DNA of 64,000 nucleotides from Rhynochetos jubatus (taxonomy: Eukaryota > Chordata > Aves > Eurypygiformes > Rhynochetidae). The notes beneath the pieces were generated by a model. It saw only the letters and a program-made list of their open reading frames with translations. It made no database searches and was not told the DNA's origin. Of this stretch, positions 50,801-63,915 are shown in pieces (the stretch's first letter is position 1; every line of letters starts with the position of its first letter). The stretch covers positions 6,200,001-6,264,000 of the forward strand of contig CM050666.1 in NCBI GenBank assembly GCA_027574665.1, given 5' to 3'. The position numbers and the translations under genes are program-made.

Positions 50801-53800
50801 GCGGTCAGCTGTGAGCCCTGTAACTCCTGCTTTCACTTGTGCTTTTGGTAGAGGTGAGAAGATAACATTTCTCAGCTCTAGGAAAATGCCCAATAAGGTA
50901 TGTGCCTTGTTTTCTGGAATGTCTGTAGCCTTTTGGGTTGATGCTGGATAATGAATTCTACTAAGATACATCCTGTGGGGAATTTTTCAGCCTTGTGACA
51001 ACAAAGATGCAAAGCTGTTCAGAGTTCCCAGACTGCATCAGCAGGCAGTGCCGGTGCCACCTTGACTTAGTTACAATACTGACTCTGATACCGCAGTTTA
51101 AAAGTCTTGAGGTATGTTGTAAATGAACCAAAACATAATAAAATTCATGCTTTTAAGCACAATTATCCTGGAGGGCTACAAGTAGTTATCAGGCAAGAAA
51201 TGGTATGATAGTTAACCAGTGGCAGCTGAGAACAGATCACTGAGAATGCAGAACCCCCCACCTCCCCCCCAGCTAGCCAGGTAATCTGAGTGGTCTCAGT
51301 GGTGTCCTCATACTCTTTTAACAAAGTTTTTGAGTTAAGTTATTGCTCTGCTGTGCATTGTGGACATTGGCCCTCACTTGGTAAATCTGCTTTGGGAGTT
51401 TGGGGTGAGTTTGGGAGCTGGAATGTATCCAGCTGCAATAGCTTGTGCAGTGGTTTGACCTGGTGTGCCTTGCTGAGAAGTTTGTGGATGACCTTTCCAC
51501 CGAGGGAGGGATACGTGCTGAGTAACCTCCAGCATACCTATTATTTCTTATCCCAGATCTGTGCCTGTTTCTCGTGTTTTTACAACAGCTTCAACAGCAG
51601 ATTTTTGGTGAGCAAAAAGCAGTAAAATGGTAAGTTACCTGCTTTTTTCCTGCATATCTCGTGTGTGAAATGCAGAATGCTAGCTAAAATGGTTAGGAAT
51701 TCATGGCTTCCTACCGTAGGTAAAATTTCAGCTTTACGTGCCATCTTAATAGTAGGATACGGTGTTACCATAAGTAACTTTTTCTGGTAATACTAGAAAT
51801 GAATAACTAAGGATCCATTGCTGAATAATGAATAAGCTAAAGGCTCGATTAGCACCTTTCAGCTTTTAGATAATTTTAGTGCCACAGATATCTGAGTCAA
51901 GGAGAGATGTCACTGAGAGTAAAACGAACAAAAGAGCAACCATTTGAAATGCTGCTGTTAAACCTGCACTGTGTCGTTATCATCATACGTTTGTCTCGTT
52001 TGTGAAAACGAACCGTTTTCAACGGTTTGCCAACGCACAGCTGAAAAATAACGAAAGGCCAAGAAAAATGTGATTGGAGTTTGCTTTATCTCTAATTACA
52101 AAAATAAATCCATCTACCATTTGTCTGTTTCAGGTTGGGGAAAAAAAAACTGATGTGAAACTGAAAAGGAACAACTTTATTATTGTTATATCACTGGTGA
52201 TTATAAATATCCAGATTAAAAACCCATGCGAGCTTCCCCAAAAGACGGACTTACATTTATCAGCCCATTTTGTTACCTTCGCAGTTTTAAAATAATGAGT
52301 ACCAACCAATATGCAGTATGTACTCTTTTATTCTTGTTACAGACAAAAATCTATTCTTGGAATGATATGAAAGCGATCCACGATACAAAATCCGTATGGC
52401 CCTGTGACTATGTGAAGCCATCCTCACTCGGGTTTGTCATAGTATGACTCAAAATCCGTGTGGTCAAATATAGCTTCTGTTCTTACGTGGTTGACTAGAC
52501 ATATGAACAAACATACATAGCGAATACCAGCAGAAACCAGGCTTGGAACATGTGCACATAGGGAGAAAATTAATCTTAAAACACCATGATGCTGCTCATG
52601 CTCTGGTATCTAGTAATACAGTAATGATGAGATCACATAAAAATGGGCAGCTGAGAGTCAGACTCTTCAGTTTCATATCTGTTCTTACAAAAGTTTTCAG
52701 CTGCAGCTATTCCTATACAAGAAGAGTATGAATCATGCACTAAATACTAAATTTTCATCAGTAAACCTGTCTGTGTTGCTGGCAGTTAGGCATCCCGCTT
52801 GCAGTGTTTTTAAACATGATGTTTATTTACATCCGGTTCAAAACTGGATACAGGCTCATTTCAAAACCCACTGAAGTCAACGGAAAACTTCCCTTTATGG
52901 CACGTGGATCGCAACCATAGCACTTTACAGGCTTTGGGGTTTTTATTCTTATTTTTCCCTTTAACAATGACAGCAGTGTTTAGTCTTCTGAGGAAGAACT
53001 ATGAATATTCTCACCCCAAAGTGTCGCTTACGGTAGGCTGCTATTTCACCACAACTACTCAAGCAGAGTTCCTCTGGCTTGTACTGTAATCTCATTTAGT
53101 GCCAAGTAGAAATATTCTTGATCTTAGTAGAAAAAACAAGGTTAAAGATGAGGAAAACCCTAACATTATTTAAGAAACTTAAACTCTCCAGAGCATGAGC
53201 GGTGAAAACCGCACTGAGAATATTCCTAGAGGTGCTTGTGCTGCTGCTGGAACTGCATTCTCTGGATAAATTAGGCCTTCAGTCTCTACAGATAGTTAAA
53301 CCTGTACCTTCTCTCACTTCATCTGCAACTACCGCTTATTAAAAGACATTTTTAAGTCTGATGAAAGGAATTTCACCACTCCAGCGTTCTCTCATTTTCG
53401 ATGTATTTTTAACCTAACAAGCTTCTCATAATCCCACTGGTTGGGAGCCTGCATGAAGTGACTGCGATTCCTCTGGCTTGCAGTGGTGGGTGTGTAACTG
53501 CAGTAACTACAGCTGGGGTGTATGGAAGGTGTGATCAACCCTCCAGAGAGAGGGAATTGGAAAGGAGAGACTGAAGAGATATCCTAGTAGCTGCTAAACC
53601 TCAAAAAGGATGTTAGGTTCTTTATGGTAGCAGCAGTTTGTAGGGGTTTTGTGTTTTTACAGGGGGTGGGGGGAGGTGTTGATGAAGGGAAAATGGTAGC
53701 TAAAGAAGTCGATACATCAGGTTACCAAAGCCTTTTTGCTTTATCGTGAGTGAAAAAGAACTTTATATAGGTCTGTACAGAACTTCATCTGGATGGCAAA

Positions 53801-54439
53801 ATGTTCTAAAAAAAGCATTAGCTTAGCTTTTGAAACCAGGAGCTAATTAGGCACTGTACAATGCTGTACTTGAATTTTCTAATTGCAGAATTAAGTTCTG
53901 TGAAACAGAAGTGTATCTATTTTTTTGGATTGGGCCCAAAGCCCAAAACCAGAATGTGGCCAACTTTCTTCATATTCGATTTATTAAAAAAAAAAAAGTC
54001 CTTTGAATTAGAGAGTAACTGTTACAATGGCTCAGCTGTCTGAGATGTACCTGCTGAAGCTCTTGCGTGCAGCAAGATTCTAAGACTGTCAAACCTTCTG
54101 AATTTCAAGAGAAGCAGAATGAGACCAGGCGTAGGCTGCAGCTGTAATCTGCGCTTGGTAGCATACAAGTCCTCTCCCATGAGTCACCCTTTAGAGAACA
54201 CTGTAGAGTCTGTTTAGCCTCTTGGGGTTTTTTTTCCCCTGGGCTGTGGTCTAATACTTCTTCCACTCCCCATTTCCCCTTCTGTGGATAAAATCGTGTT
54301 TCTTTTGCCTTGTTAAGATGGAACCTAGGAAATCCACAGTTGTGATGTAGATACCGTCTGACATAGTTCTTATGATTAATTTTATATGTGGCCCAAGGCT
54401 GGAAATTACGCTCTACCCTACCTACCAAATTCATCCCTG

Positions 54440-55900
54440 GTAATAGCCTTGCCTCTTAAGCTGACATCTATGCATGCTCTTCCTTTTTTTTGTCTTGTTA
54501 TATTAAGAACAGTATTTTAATCCACTTTTATGTCGTCTTGTGAGGCTGATAACTGCAGCGGGTTTGTGAGGTTCTCTTTGTCCTTCCCTAAATTAGAGTT
54601 ATTTACTTTATTATTTCACAGTCCTGCTTTCCTCTCCTACTTTTCTCCATTTTGACCGGTTTTTGGATGCTATTCCTTCATCATGTTGCTCTTTCATTCT
54701 TTCTTAGAGCTAATGTCTCTGAGCTTCCTTATGCAGTTCTCTCTTAACATGAACCTCCTGTACTACTTTTTGGAGTTTCTCTCACGTTGATACCTTGCTG
54801 CTCCTGCATACTCATTCAACCTATGCCTGTTTTTCTGTTTTTCCATTCACCAGCGTTCTTTTGACTTGTTCTCTGTGAAACATTACTCATTCTCTGTTGC
54901 TTAGTTCCCAGTTTTAACTATCATGTTGCCAGTCCACCTCTTCCATGCTCCCTCTCAGCCTTTCTGTGAATTCAGGGCTGATCACTTCTACTGAAACTGT
55001 TTCCTGTATTTTGCTTCCCTCTTCCCAAAGCTTTTTGCTTGCCTCTCATTGCAAGGTTTGTCTTGCCAAATGCCACCCGATTCCCTGCCACCCTCAGCAA
55101 TGTCTCTTTTCCTAGCAAAACCATTCTGGCAGAAATATGATGACCCAGCTGACTTGTTCCACCTCTCCTCATTTTTTCTTTTTTTTTTTCTCTCTCTTTT
55201 TTTTCTCTTTTCTCCCTGGTGTAACTAAGTTCCATATGTGCAGACTCGTCTCTACATCTTCTGAGTCAGTCCTTTCCCACTGGCTTTTTTTCTTCTCTGT
55301 ATAGACTTCCGCTGATTTCTGCCGATGTGATATAGTAAGATGTGCCCATCTGCTCTTCTCAGCTTGTCTCTCCTTTCCCTATCATGATCTCTTCCTTCTT
55401 CTTGTCATGGGTACAGCAGTTTCTTGATTCCTGTGTTCATATACCCTGTCAGTTTGCCCTAGAAATCTTACCCAGCTTCTGTGACTTTACTCTTTCATTC
55501 TTTGCCTTAATTTTTACCTCTCTTCTGGTTCTTTCCCTTAAAACGCACAAGCAGAACTGCTGTGATTTATTTCTGTACAGAGTCTCAAAGATGCTTTCTT
55601 ATCCATTACCACTGGTAAAACCACTTGTTTCCGTGGTTCCCATTTACTGGAGCATCTTCTCCTTGCCTCTCGTTTGGCCTCAAGTCTCAATCTTTGAATC
55701 TTCACTGGCTGCTTTTCCCTATCACATTAAACAAACTTCTTGTGTACACAACATGCTTATCTGTACCCAGGCTCTCAGGTTCTTACTGTAGAGACTCTGA
55801 TTTTGACCTCTGATTAGCTTGTACCTGTCTCCAGAACAGTCTAAACCAAGCACGTTTTCCCTCCCTTATGTGACCTTTTATGCACAGGAAGATAAACTTC
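54440..55900. other. Pyrimidine-skewed (T/C-rich) stretch
   Basis: For about 1.4 kb the plus strand is strongly enriched in T and C, including a near-pure tract at 55172-55217. The 149-codon ORF at 55342-55791 is a by-product, rich in Leu, Phe, Ser and Pro. No repeat family is recognised. Confidence 0.6.
55172..55217. repeat. Polypyrimidine tract (T/CT low complexity)
   Basis: About 46 bases of T-runs interspersed with CT, forming a homopurine/homopyrimidine duplex on the two strands. Confidence 0.85.
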
Positions 55901-56486
55901 CTTTCACAAAGCTACATTGTTACCCTGTTTCAATCCCTCTTTAATGTTCTTTTGCTATGACAATTACCAAAATTTCCTTATGCTTTCATAAGGTATTGTG
56001 TGCAACAAGGTTGAATGAGTGATAGGAAATTTCCCACTATGTTCATGACCAAACCTAATGCTTACTAGCTTTTTTAATGTAATAAACTCATCTCCTTCAG
56101 CTCTGTAAGACCCCTGAAACAACAACCTTGTGGTATGTGAGTCTTAGCTCATGAATCACCCACATAAGAATTACAGTAACACTGATGATGAAAGCTAAAC
56201 AGCAGCTCTAATGAAGACATAACCTATGCTACTGTCATCACCCGAGGTGCTTACAAAACACTGAGTGGCTACTACAGTTTGTTGATTTATTACAAATTTT
56301 AAAAATGAGACTGATGTTTGTGTGTCCCTAAAGCAGATGCTGTGTGTGTTGTTCCTCCTAGCCCTTGTCTAGCAGCCAGGATCTTCTGCACACCCACTGT
56401 TAGACCCACTGTAATATTCTTGTAATATTTTGTTCTTTATGGAAGTCTAAAGGTCACCTAAAATGACTGCTGTGGGAGATTCTGGT

Positions 56487-56693
56487 CACAGAATCATAGA
56501 GTTGTTTAAATTGGAAAAGACCTTTAAGGTCATCGAGTCCAACTGTTAACCTAACACTGCTAATACCACCACCAAACCATGTCCCTAAGCACCACAGCCC
56601 TCCAGGGACGGTGACTCAACCACCTCCCTGGGCGCCCATTCCAATGCCTGACAGCCCTGGTGAAGAAGATTTTCCTAATATCCAATCTAATGT
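56487..56693 (-). mobile_element. CR1 LINE fragment (3' part, reverse orientation)
   Basis: Clear reverse-complement CR1 3' region: CACAGAATCATAGAGTTGTT, TTGGAAAAGACCTTTAAGGT, CATCGAGTCCAACTGTTAAC, ACCATGTCCCTAAGCACCAC and CCTAATATCCAATCTAATG. 5'-truncated, about 207 bp, in GNAZ intron 1. Confidence 0.93.
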
Positions 56694-59600
56694 TCAATCA
56701 GATTTCAGTGGTTGTTTAAAGAGAATGTTAGTAATGTCTGTGGCCACAGTTGTAAAACGACATTCTTCTGTAATAAATGCACTTTAATCACCACACATTA
56801 AACAGTAAACTAACTTCTGTGAAATTATTTCAGCCTTCCATTTATACTGCATGCATGTCTGGGACTCTTTCTGGCTGCTGTTCTGCATTCAAAAATCTGA
56901 ACCCATTTCCCCATTCCTTACTAGCCTCAGTTCCTCTCAAAAAAATAAAAAAAATAAAGTGATGGCTGCTTAGTAGAATGCTTGACTTCTTCCTCAGTAA
57001 GCTACCTTGGCGTGTACCGATATATCATACTCCCCAGTGTCTTCTCTTCCGTTAGCGTAAGAAGCGACTGAAAGTTAAAATCTGCAAAAAGGTTTTGTTA
57101 AAGTACTGGAATCTTCTGTGGATGTGCATAAGCATCAGAAACTGATTACGCTAGGTTAGCTTCCACTTGTACGTCTTACACGTTTGCTGTGCTACTTCTT
57201 GCCAGATTTGCTCCCGTTTGCTTTTACACGGGTAAGCGCTCACAGAGGCGGGCCCGCTGCCTCGAGACTTCCCGCTAAGTGAAGGGAAAGAAGCAGCGCT
57301 CAGAACCAATAAGCTGGGAAAGCCTAGCCTGGGTAACGTTTTGTTTTCTTCCTCTCCTAGGGTATGTTCTGTAACACTGCACAGAGTATCAGTCCTGAAG
57401 TAACTAACGGCTGGCTACTATAGCTAAAAATGCTGTGGAAAGCTTGCTGTGACCTTCTGAACTTCATTGTGCACTCTGCAATTAGGTGTTACTGGGGGAA
57501 AATTGTATGTATCATCTGACTACTGGGGTGGAAGTACTGTAAAGAGCTGAGTGGGATTAGGCTCCTAAAGGTCTGTGCGTGCGGGCCAGTGGTGGTGAAG
57601 CTAAATTGTTAGAGTGCTGGTACCACTCGCATTTGAGGGAGAATACAGCTTTGTGCCTACAATGCCATCTGAAATTCCTGCTGCTAGCAGCATAGTGTGT
57701 GCACAGGGTCTATACTGACTGTGCTAGTTAACAGCCACTGGCTTTATGCTGAGCCTAGCAGCCAGCTCCTTTCAATAAAATCTTGGCGGGGGGACATCTT
57801 TCGAGGCAGACCCTGTAACTGCATGCCATGAAAACCTGCCAGTAGCCAACGCAGCAAGCGACAGTACTGGGATCTCTCGTAGGGAAATCTTTACGATTGA
57901 ATTGCGTTGTTGTAGTGTTGTTATCCTCCCCATCCCCATTATTTGGGAATGTCCTGAGAAAAGGGAGAAGTGTTTATGATGGCTAACACGCAGATCAGTT
58001 TGAGCAAGACAGAAGTGATGGGCAGGAGCAAAGAGCAAGCCTAGATAGGAGATCAACAGTGACAGGTTGTATTGGCTATAGAAGTATGGAGCGAAGAACG
58101 TGCTGATACTTCTCAGTTAAACGGGCTTCAACAGATTTATATAATAAACCTGTGCAGAATTTGGCTCAAGCATACCTCCAAATCCAAAAGTGAAATTTTT
58201 GGCATTGATAATCAGTATAGATCACTGTTAGCTCAGGATTTGGGGCATGCTAATAATATCTTGTGGGAAGAACTACCTGTTTTAGTCGTGACAAAACGGC
58301 CCATCTATATCATCAGATTTAACAAAATATATTTCGTAACATTTGAGCAGCTTCAGTTGTCAGTAGAAGGCAGATGTAGTAGTTTAGATGCTTCTTCATT
58401 CAAAGAAGATTTTTTAAAACAAAGTTTAGAGAGAAAAGTGCACCATGAAAGGAAGCGATAGGGCTTTGCAATAGAGCAACTGAAAACACTTGTATCTTCA
58501 TTAGAACTTGCAGCCATGAAAGACTTGCATTTTTAGTATGAAATTTGATCTAAAAAACCAAGAACAGATTATAGACTGCTTTATTTTTTGAATGTGTTCC
58601 AAGAAAAAGTAAAACCGATGAGAGGAAGTTCATCTTTATATAGCCAGGACAGTAAAATGTAGTAACATAATAGTTTGCAAAGTTATTCTTTTTCTGAATT
58701 TTAACAAATAGCAACTGTGAACATGGAAGATGCTTTTCAGTGTATGTCAGAAAACTTATTTAAATAAATCAATGAATTATTTGGAAATAGGATCTAGTAC
58801 CCTGCTTTACAAAGCAGTAATACAATCACCTCATTGTTTTCCTACTTGAAATAGTGAGATCCAAATAACACTATAGTATATGCAGTAGGAATGACCAGAA
58901 GCCAAAAAATGGAAATTCAACAGTGTAAGACTCATTTGCACAGTGCTTACATACTCCTGGTCTTCCCCACAATAAGGAGGTGCTACTCCATCCTTTTCTG
59001 TGTTAAACATATTAACGAATGGCAAGCAGAATAGTTGATACGTAAAACACTGTGGGTTATGAATGATGCATGTGAATGTGTGGTGGAAATATGCAACAGG
59101 AAATACTCTGCAGAAGGTACAAGCTGCATGAAAAGAATATTCTTGAAAGTGATTTTCTACCAAACTGTCATAAGCAATTGTTGAGGCCAATAACATAAAC
59201 CTTAAAAAAGATCTGTTTATCTTACGTGGGCATAACATTTCCACGTTTATTCTAAGTACTGATGTGTTTTGGAAGGAGTATGTATCGTCTTGCTTCTTGT
59301 CTCTAGCAAGCCTCTCTTTGTCAGGATGAAACTTGAATAACGAGAGGAGAGGGAGTTGCATGTGAGCTTCTTGCAGAATTTTTCATCCTTAACCACAGAG
59401 ATGCGTAGCAAATGTCACAAAGAATTTGACCAGTGGTCTTATCAGTGATATGAAAATAAGGCCTCCAATGATGAAGACTTAAAGGAAACCCACTTTTAGA
59501 TGTTCTGAGCATGTCAGAGTAAGCATGATTAACGGGGCCAACTCTAATTTTTATATAATTCAAATAAGAACTTGGCCTAATATCTAATAGAGCAATTTCA

Positions 59601-62347
59601 TTCTCTCTGCGTGGCTGGAAAGTTACTCATTAAGGAACTGCTTCCTCAACTCTTACTTTTCATCTTCTATGACCCTTGGAAAAGGCCAATTATTTGAAGA
59701 AAACTCCTCATTTTGGAGGGTTTCTCTTTTCCATATCTTTGATGCATCAGAGTAAGTAAAATTGTGTTAATTACCATTCTGTTAATGTGTATACGTTTTA
59801 GTTTTCTGCTGATTAGTCTGTTCTTCATGCGCTACTGTCCTCCTGATGTGCAAAGGGAAGTAAGATAAATACAGTGCACATTAAGACTCTTTTGTAGGGT
59901 TTTAGACCAGGTAATAGCAATGCACAGTGCATTTGGGAGAAAGGATTCAGATATCCTTAGATAGAAGGTACCCAAAATGCTTAAATTACAAGCCTGCTCA
60001 TACGCTATGGTCCATACAGGCAAAGATGACAGCTAGCACTCTGAACTGTCATGCAGAGGTGACCTGATGTGCTGACTGGATACCAAGTTTAGAACAGCTC
60101 AGATTGTCTTGGTTAGCCTTTGGAATCGGTTACCACAGAAGTCCTGTTCTAGTTAATTAATTTCACGCATGTGGATTTGGGATGGATTTACAGGCAGGCG
60201 TTAGAGCATGGACATTAAAAGAATGTAGTGAGAAGGCAGATTTAAATGGGAGCAAGAGAGAAGAGTGGAAGTTGAAATACTGTATAGATCATCAGAACTG
60301 AGTAAAAGCTGCTGTTGTGAAAATGTGTATGTTAATGGTGTTCTGGGAAACTAGGGAAAGATGGGAATGAGTGGGATATTGAAGCACATTTAAAACAGTA
60401 CACTTAATTTACTGATTTTTTTGAGTGTTCCCTTTTCTTGTGGTTAGAGTTCCAATTACGGAATTTTGCAATTGTTTGCAAACAATCATCGATTCATCTT
60501 TTCCAACCAAAACATAATGCTCTCCTCAATGCACCAGTACCAATCCTGACCTATACTGACTCATCCTGGTAGCAGTGAATTTTACCCAGGTCTACAGTGG
60601 TTCAGCTGTGTATCCCTCTTAGGCGGAGTTAGTTAGGAAGGGATTTAAAGGTAAATATAGAATCAGTACAAGTATTTAAGCGTGACTGATTGCAAGCTTA
60701 AGTGTCCCAGGCTAACATCCCAGGCAACTTCAGGAATGAATACGTAAAACTGTCATCCGGTGGCTCTGTCCGGACTCTATACCTGTATTCTGATGATAAG
60801 GGATTAGCCGTGATTGCCACAACTCTCTGTCCTTCCACACACGCACATCTCGCATTCCCAAATACCTTCACATTTATGTATTGGAAAGTGCTGGAAAGGG
60901 ATCCAAAGTGTTACAAGAACCTGCCTAATGGCAAGAAGCTGCCAAGGACTGTAGACCCCAGAGAGGGATATCAGTGGGAACTTGGATCTGAAAGCAGCCA
61001 CATAGACTCTACCTTGCCACTTGTCAGCCCATCCTAAACTGGAAGAGATCTGTAAGTGAAGTTAAACATGCTTAGAGAGAAAGTTATACAAAATACAGAA
61101 ACTAAGATTAGGGCAGCCCACTGTGACAAAAACTGAATATGCAAATAATGGAAAAATGGTAATACGTCTTGCTAAATAGACAAGTCTGAGATCATTACAG
61201 TTGTTTCTACCACCTGAGGAACGAAATCCTAGAATTATAATTTATTTCCGCCCCCTTCTACTCTCCCAAATAAATGTTCTAAGAGCGATGTTTTTTCATG
61301 TAAATGTGAGATGCTAAGAACCTTAAAAAGCTGAGCTTTATTCTTTATTTTAACCATATAACCCTTCTTCAGTACTGCAGCTGGTGTAATTGTCCTTTTC
61401 TGTATCTGTGAAGCTCCCACCCTGAAGTTTCGTATGCTGTGCTGTGTCTCAATTAACATTATTTAAAGGTTAGCTAAAGCTATTATTTGACGTAATTAAT
61501 TTCTGCTATGCTGACAGCTACTAGGAGGGTAAAGCAAGATCTCACTGAAATCCCTGGCTGATAATGACTTGGCAAGACAAAACGAGTTGAAATTCTCAAC
61601 GATAAAACACTATCTTACAAAACATGTACTATTAAATGTATGTGCATTTATAAATACACGTTACACATTAAAAATAGAAGCAATTTACATCTAAGTTAAT
61701 ATTTTTCAACCAGAGCTGGGTGGCCAAGTAGGAATGAGATCCATGCCACCCTGCTGTATCTCTGTGCAAATGAATCTTATCCTGGGATGTAGGTGCTGTG
61801 GGGAAAGGAAAAATGCGTATCGGTAAATTGAGTGCTCCATTTCAAATACTTTAGATACTTTTGTAGTGCTGAAATGTCTTTTGCCTGCCAAAATTTCTGC
61901 TGTGATGCTTAAGAAAGAGAGAAAGCAAAGCACACAAGGTTGCAAGCAGTTGTGGTTGAGTTTCTTTTCTCGCAAAAGCTGGAGGTTCAACATGTGGCTT
62001 GGATGATTCTGTCCCTCTCCTAGTAGTGTGGAATCACCCTCTTTGATATGCATTTTAATGCTTTGTCACATCTACATTGAACTGCTAGTAAGTTCATGCA
62101 GGAAAAACTTCCAAAGACTTGCAGAAAATCTTTGGAATGGAATTCGGGAGTCTTATTAAAACGTAGTAAAAGTTGTATTTCTTCAGAAGGCTCTGAAATT
62201 TTTCTGAAGCCTGTGAGGGCATCTCAGTGGCATGTAGTTTAGTTGGTAAAATACTCACTGAAAACCCTCTAAACACAAGTAAACAGTGATAAAGCTGCCA
62301 AAGTGGGCTGGGGTCAGCATACAATGAGGAAGCCGTGACATCTGTGA

Positions 62348-62390
62348 TTTGCTGCTCCCACTGTGCTCAGAGCTTAGTGGGAGCAGCAAA
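62348..62390. other. Perfect 15-bp inverted repeat (hairpin) in GNAZ intron 1
   Basis: TTTGCTGCTCCCACT (62348-62362) and AGTGGGAGCAGCAAA (62376-62390) are exact reverse complements around a 13-base loop that itself contains GCTC-A-GAGC. The whole 43-base unit is close to a palindrome. Outside it complementarity stops. Confidence 0.75.
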
Positions 62391-63363
62391 CCCTTCCTAG
62401 AAAAGAGGCAAGTTATCACCAATCAGCTCTTAGTAATGTGTTTTCCCTCTGTGCGAGGTACCTGCTTCCTGCTGTTGCCTTCTGCAGAGTTCCAACTAGT
62501 AGGCTTAACCCCTTATTTGGGAAAGAATAATTGCTCTAACAGTCACTGACAAGCTGTCGGCCCTCGCTTGGGATGGCGTTCCCTGCGCTTTTTTATGAAA
62601 CGATCGCCTTGCACTCACTGTTCACTTTTACTGCATCTCAGAAATTTCTGTATGAAGAATGGAAGAGAGGAGGCTTAGTAACACCTGGCCTTGTAGTTTG
62701 TTGTAGTAGTGCCCCACCTTATTGATTAAGCAGGATGCAGGCAGTACATTTAACAGTACTGTTCTCCAAGGGGAAAGAAGATCTGTTACTGTACTCTGCA
62801 AAGATCACTAACTCTCCCTTATACAAAATCATGGAGCGAAGTTAATCACCTCCCTTTGCTTCCTAATTTATTTAAATGTTCAGTGCAAACAGAAAAGATG
62901 AAAGAAAACTCAGGAGGACATCTGTCTGAGTACGAGATACTGATATAAATAGACTGGGAAAAGTAGTTGTGAGTCTGTTTCGCTTTCTGCTTAGGAAAAC
63001 CAGTCAGAACAGGACTGTGCAGGAAAAGCACTGCCATAGCTCTTGCTGAGGGAGAAATTGGGGCACAGCTCAGCACTGTTTGTTTTCATGTAGGTTTAGA
63101 TAATAAAACACAGAAGGCTGAAAGAGAGATTTGATTTACTATTGTTCAGAAACCACATTTTCTTAGGTCTGCAAGCCTCAGCTGTCCCTACGCTTTTGCT
63201 AGGCTTTTAGATTTTTGCTTTTCTTTACATATTTTTCCATCTGTATTTTCTGTTTGGGATAATAAAAGGTTTAGAAGTCTAGAAGAGGAGGAGAAAGTGA
63301 GTGGTTTGCAGCACGGAAGCGGAGTCTCTCATTTCATTCATTTCTTTTCTCATTGTTTGGCAG

Positions 63364-63915
63364 GTGGAAAGCACAGATTTACAGAGCTGAACTGGATCAG
63401 CTGAAGAAGTGAGGGAAGAGAAACAAATACAGCACCACTGAAAAGAGCTTCAGCTTTATCTAGCAGCATCACCACAGCAACCAGAAAATACAATTAAAAG
63501 ACAAGGGCTTGAGCAGAGAAGGTGAAAGTGCAGCTCCTTACCTTTGGACAGAAGGCAGCAAAGATAATTATGCAGAACAGAAAAGAGTATTTGATGGACC
63601 TAGCCAAACTGTGGCAAAGGGAAGTGTCCCTTCATTAACAGGAATGTGCCACTGTTTATGCACTGGAAAGGGGAGTGCCATGAGATCTGCTGAAGAGACT
63701 ATTTCTGTGGTTGCATATCTACATGTGTTTGCACCCCTGCTGGGACTGAATTAGGTGGTACAGACATTTTGGACCATCAGGTACTGGATAGCAACTTTTC
63801 TTTTGTCCAAGGCGTACCTGGCACAAGAACTGAAAGACACCACAGATCCTTGTCAGACACGCAAACAGAGTGAGACAGTATCCAGTCTTTCCCTTCTGTA
63901 ACTGCCTGCTATACC
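63364..63915 (+). other. GNAZ: GNAZ 5' UTR in exon 2 (uATG-rich leader)
   Basis: Starts after a pyrimidine tract and TTTGGCAG (AG at 63362-63363) and runs to the GNAZ ATG. The 552-base segment contains six upstream ATGs (63570, 63594, 63644, 63658, 63680, 63723) forming short uORFs that all stop before 63755: 63570-63638 (22 codons), 63644-63754 (36), 63658-63693 (11), 63723-63749 (8). From 63755 to the start codon there is none. Confidence 0.8.

Larger units (their letters stand above)
41837..63363 (+). other. GNAZ: GNAZ intron 1, 21.5 kb
   Basis: GTGAGT donor; acceptor in a long pyrimidine tract ending TGTTTGGCAG. Mostly AT-rich single-copy-looking DNA. Contents noted: an unusually T/C-rich stretch (54440-55900), a CR1 fragment (56487-56693), a lone AATAAA (57774-57779), a 177-codon-scale minus-strand ORF (58831-59361), a 15-bp-stem hairpin (62348-62390). 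No protein gene or RNA gene is confidently recognised. Confidence 0.65.

Noticed and set aside
55342-55791. 149-codon hydrophobic ORF resembling a membrane protein
   Set aside because: It lies in the T/C-skewed tract, which yields Leu/Phe/Ser-rich translations by composition alone.
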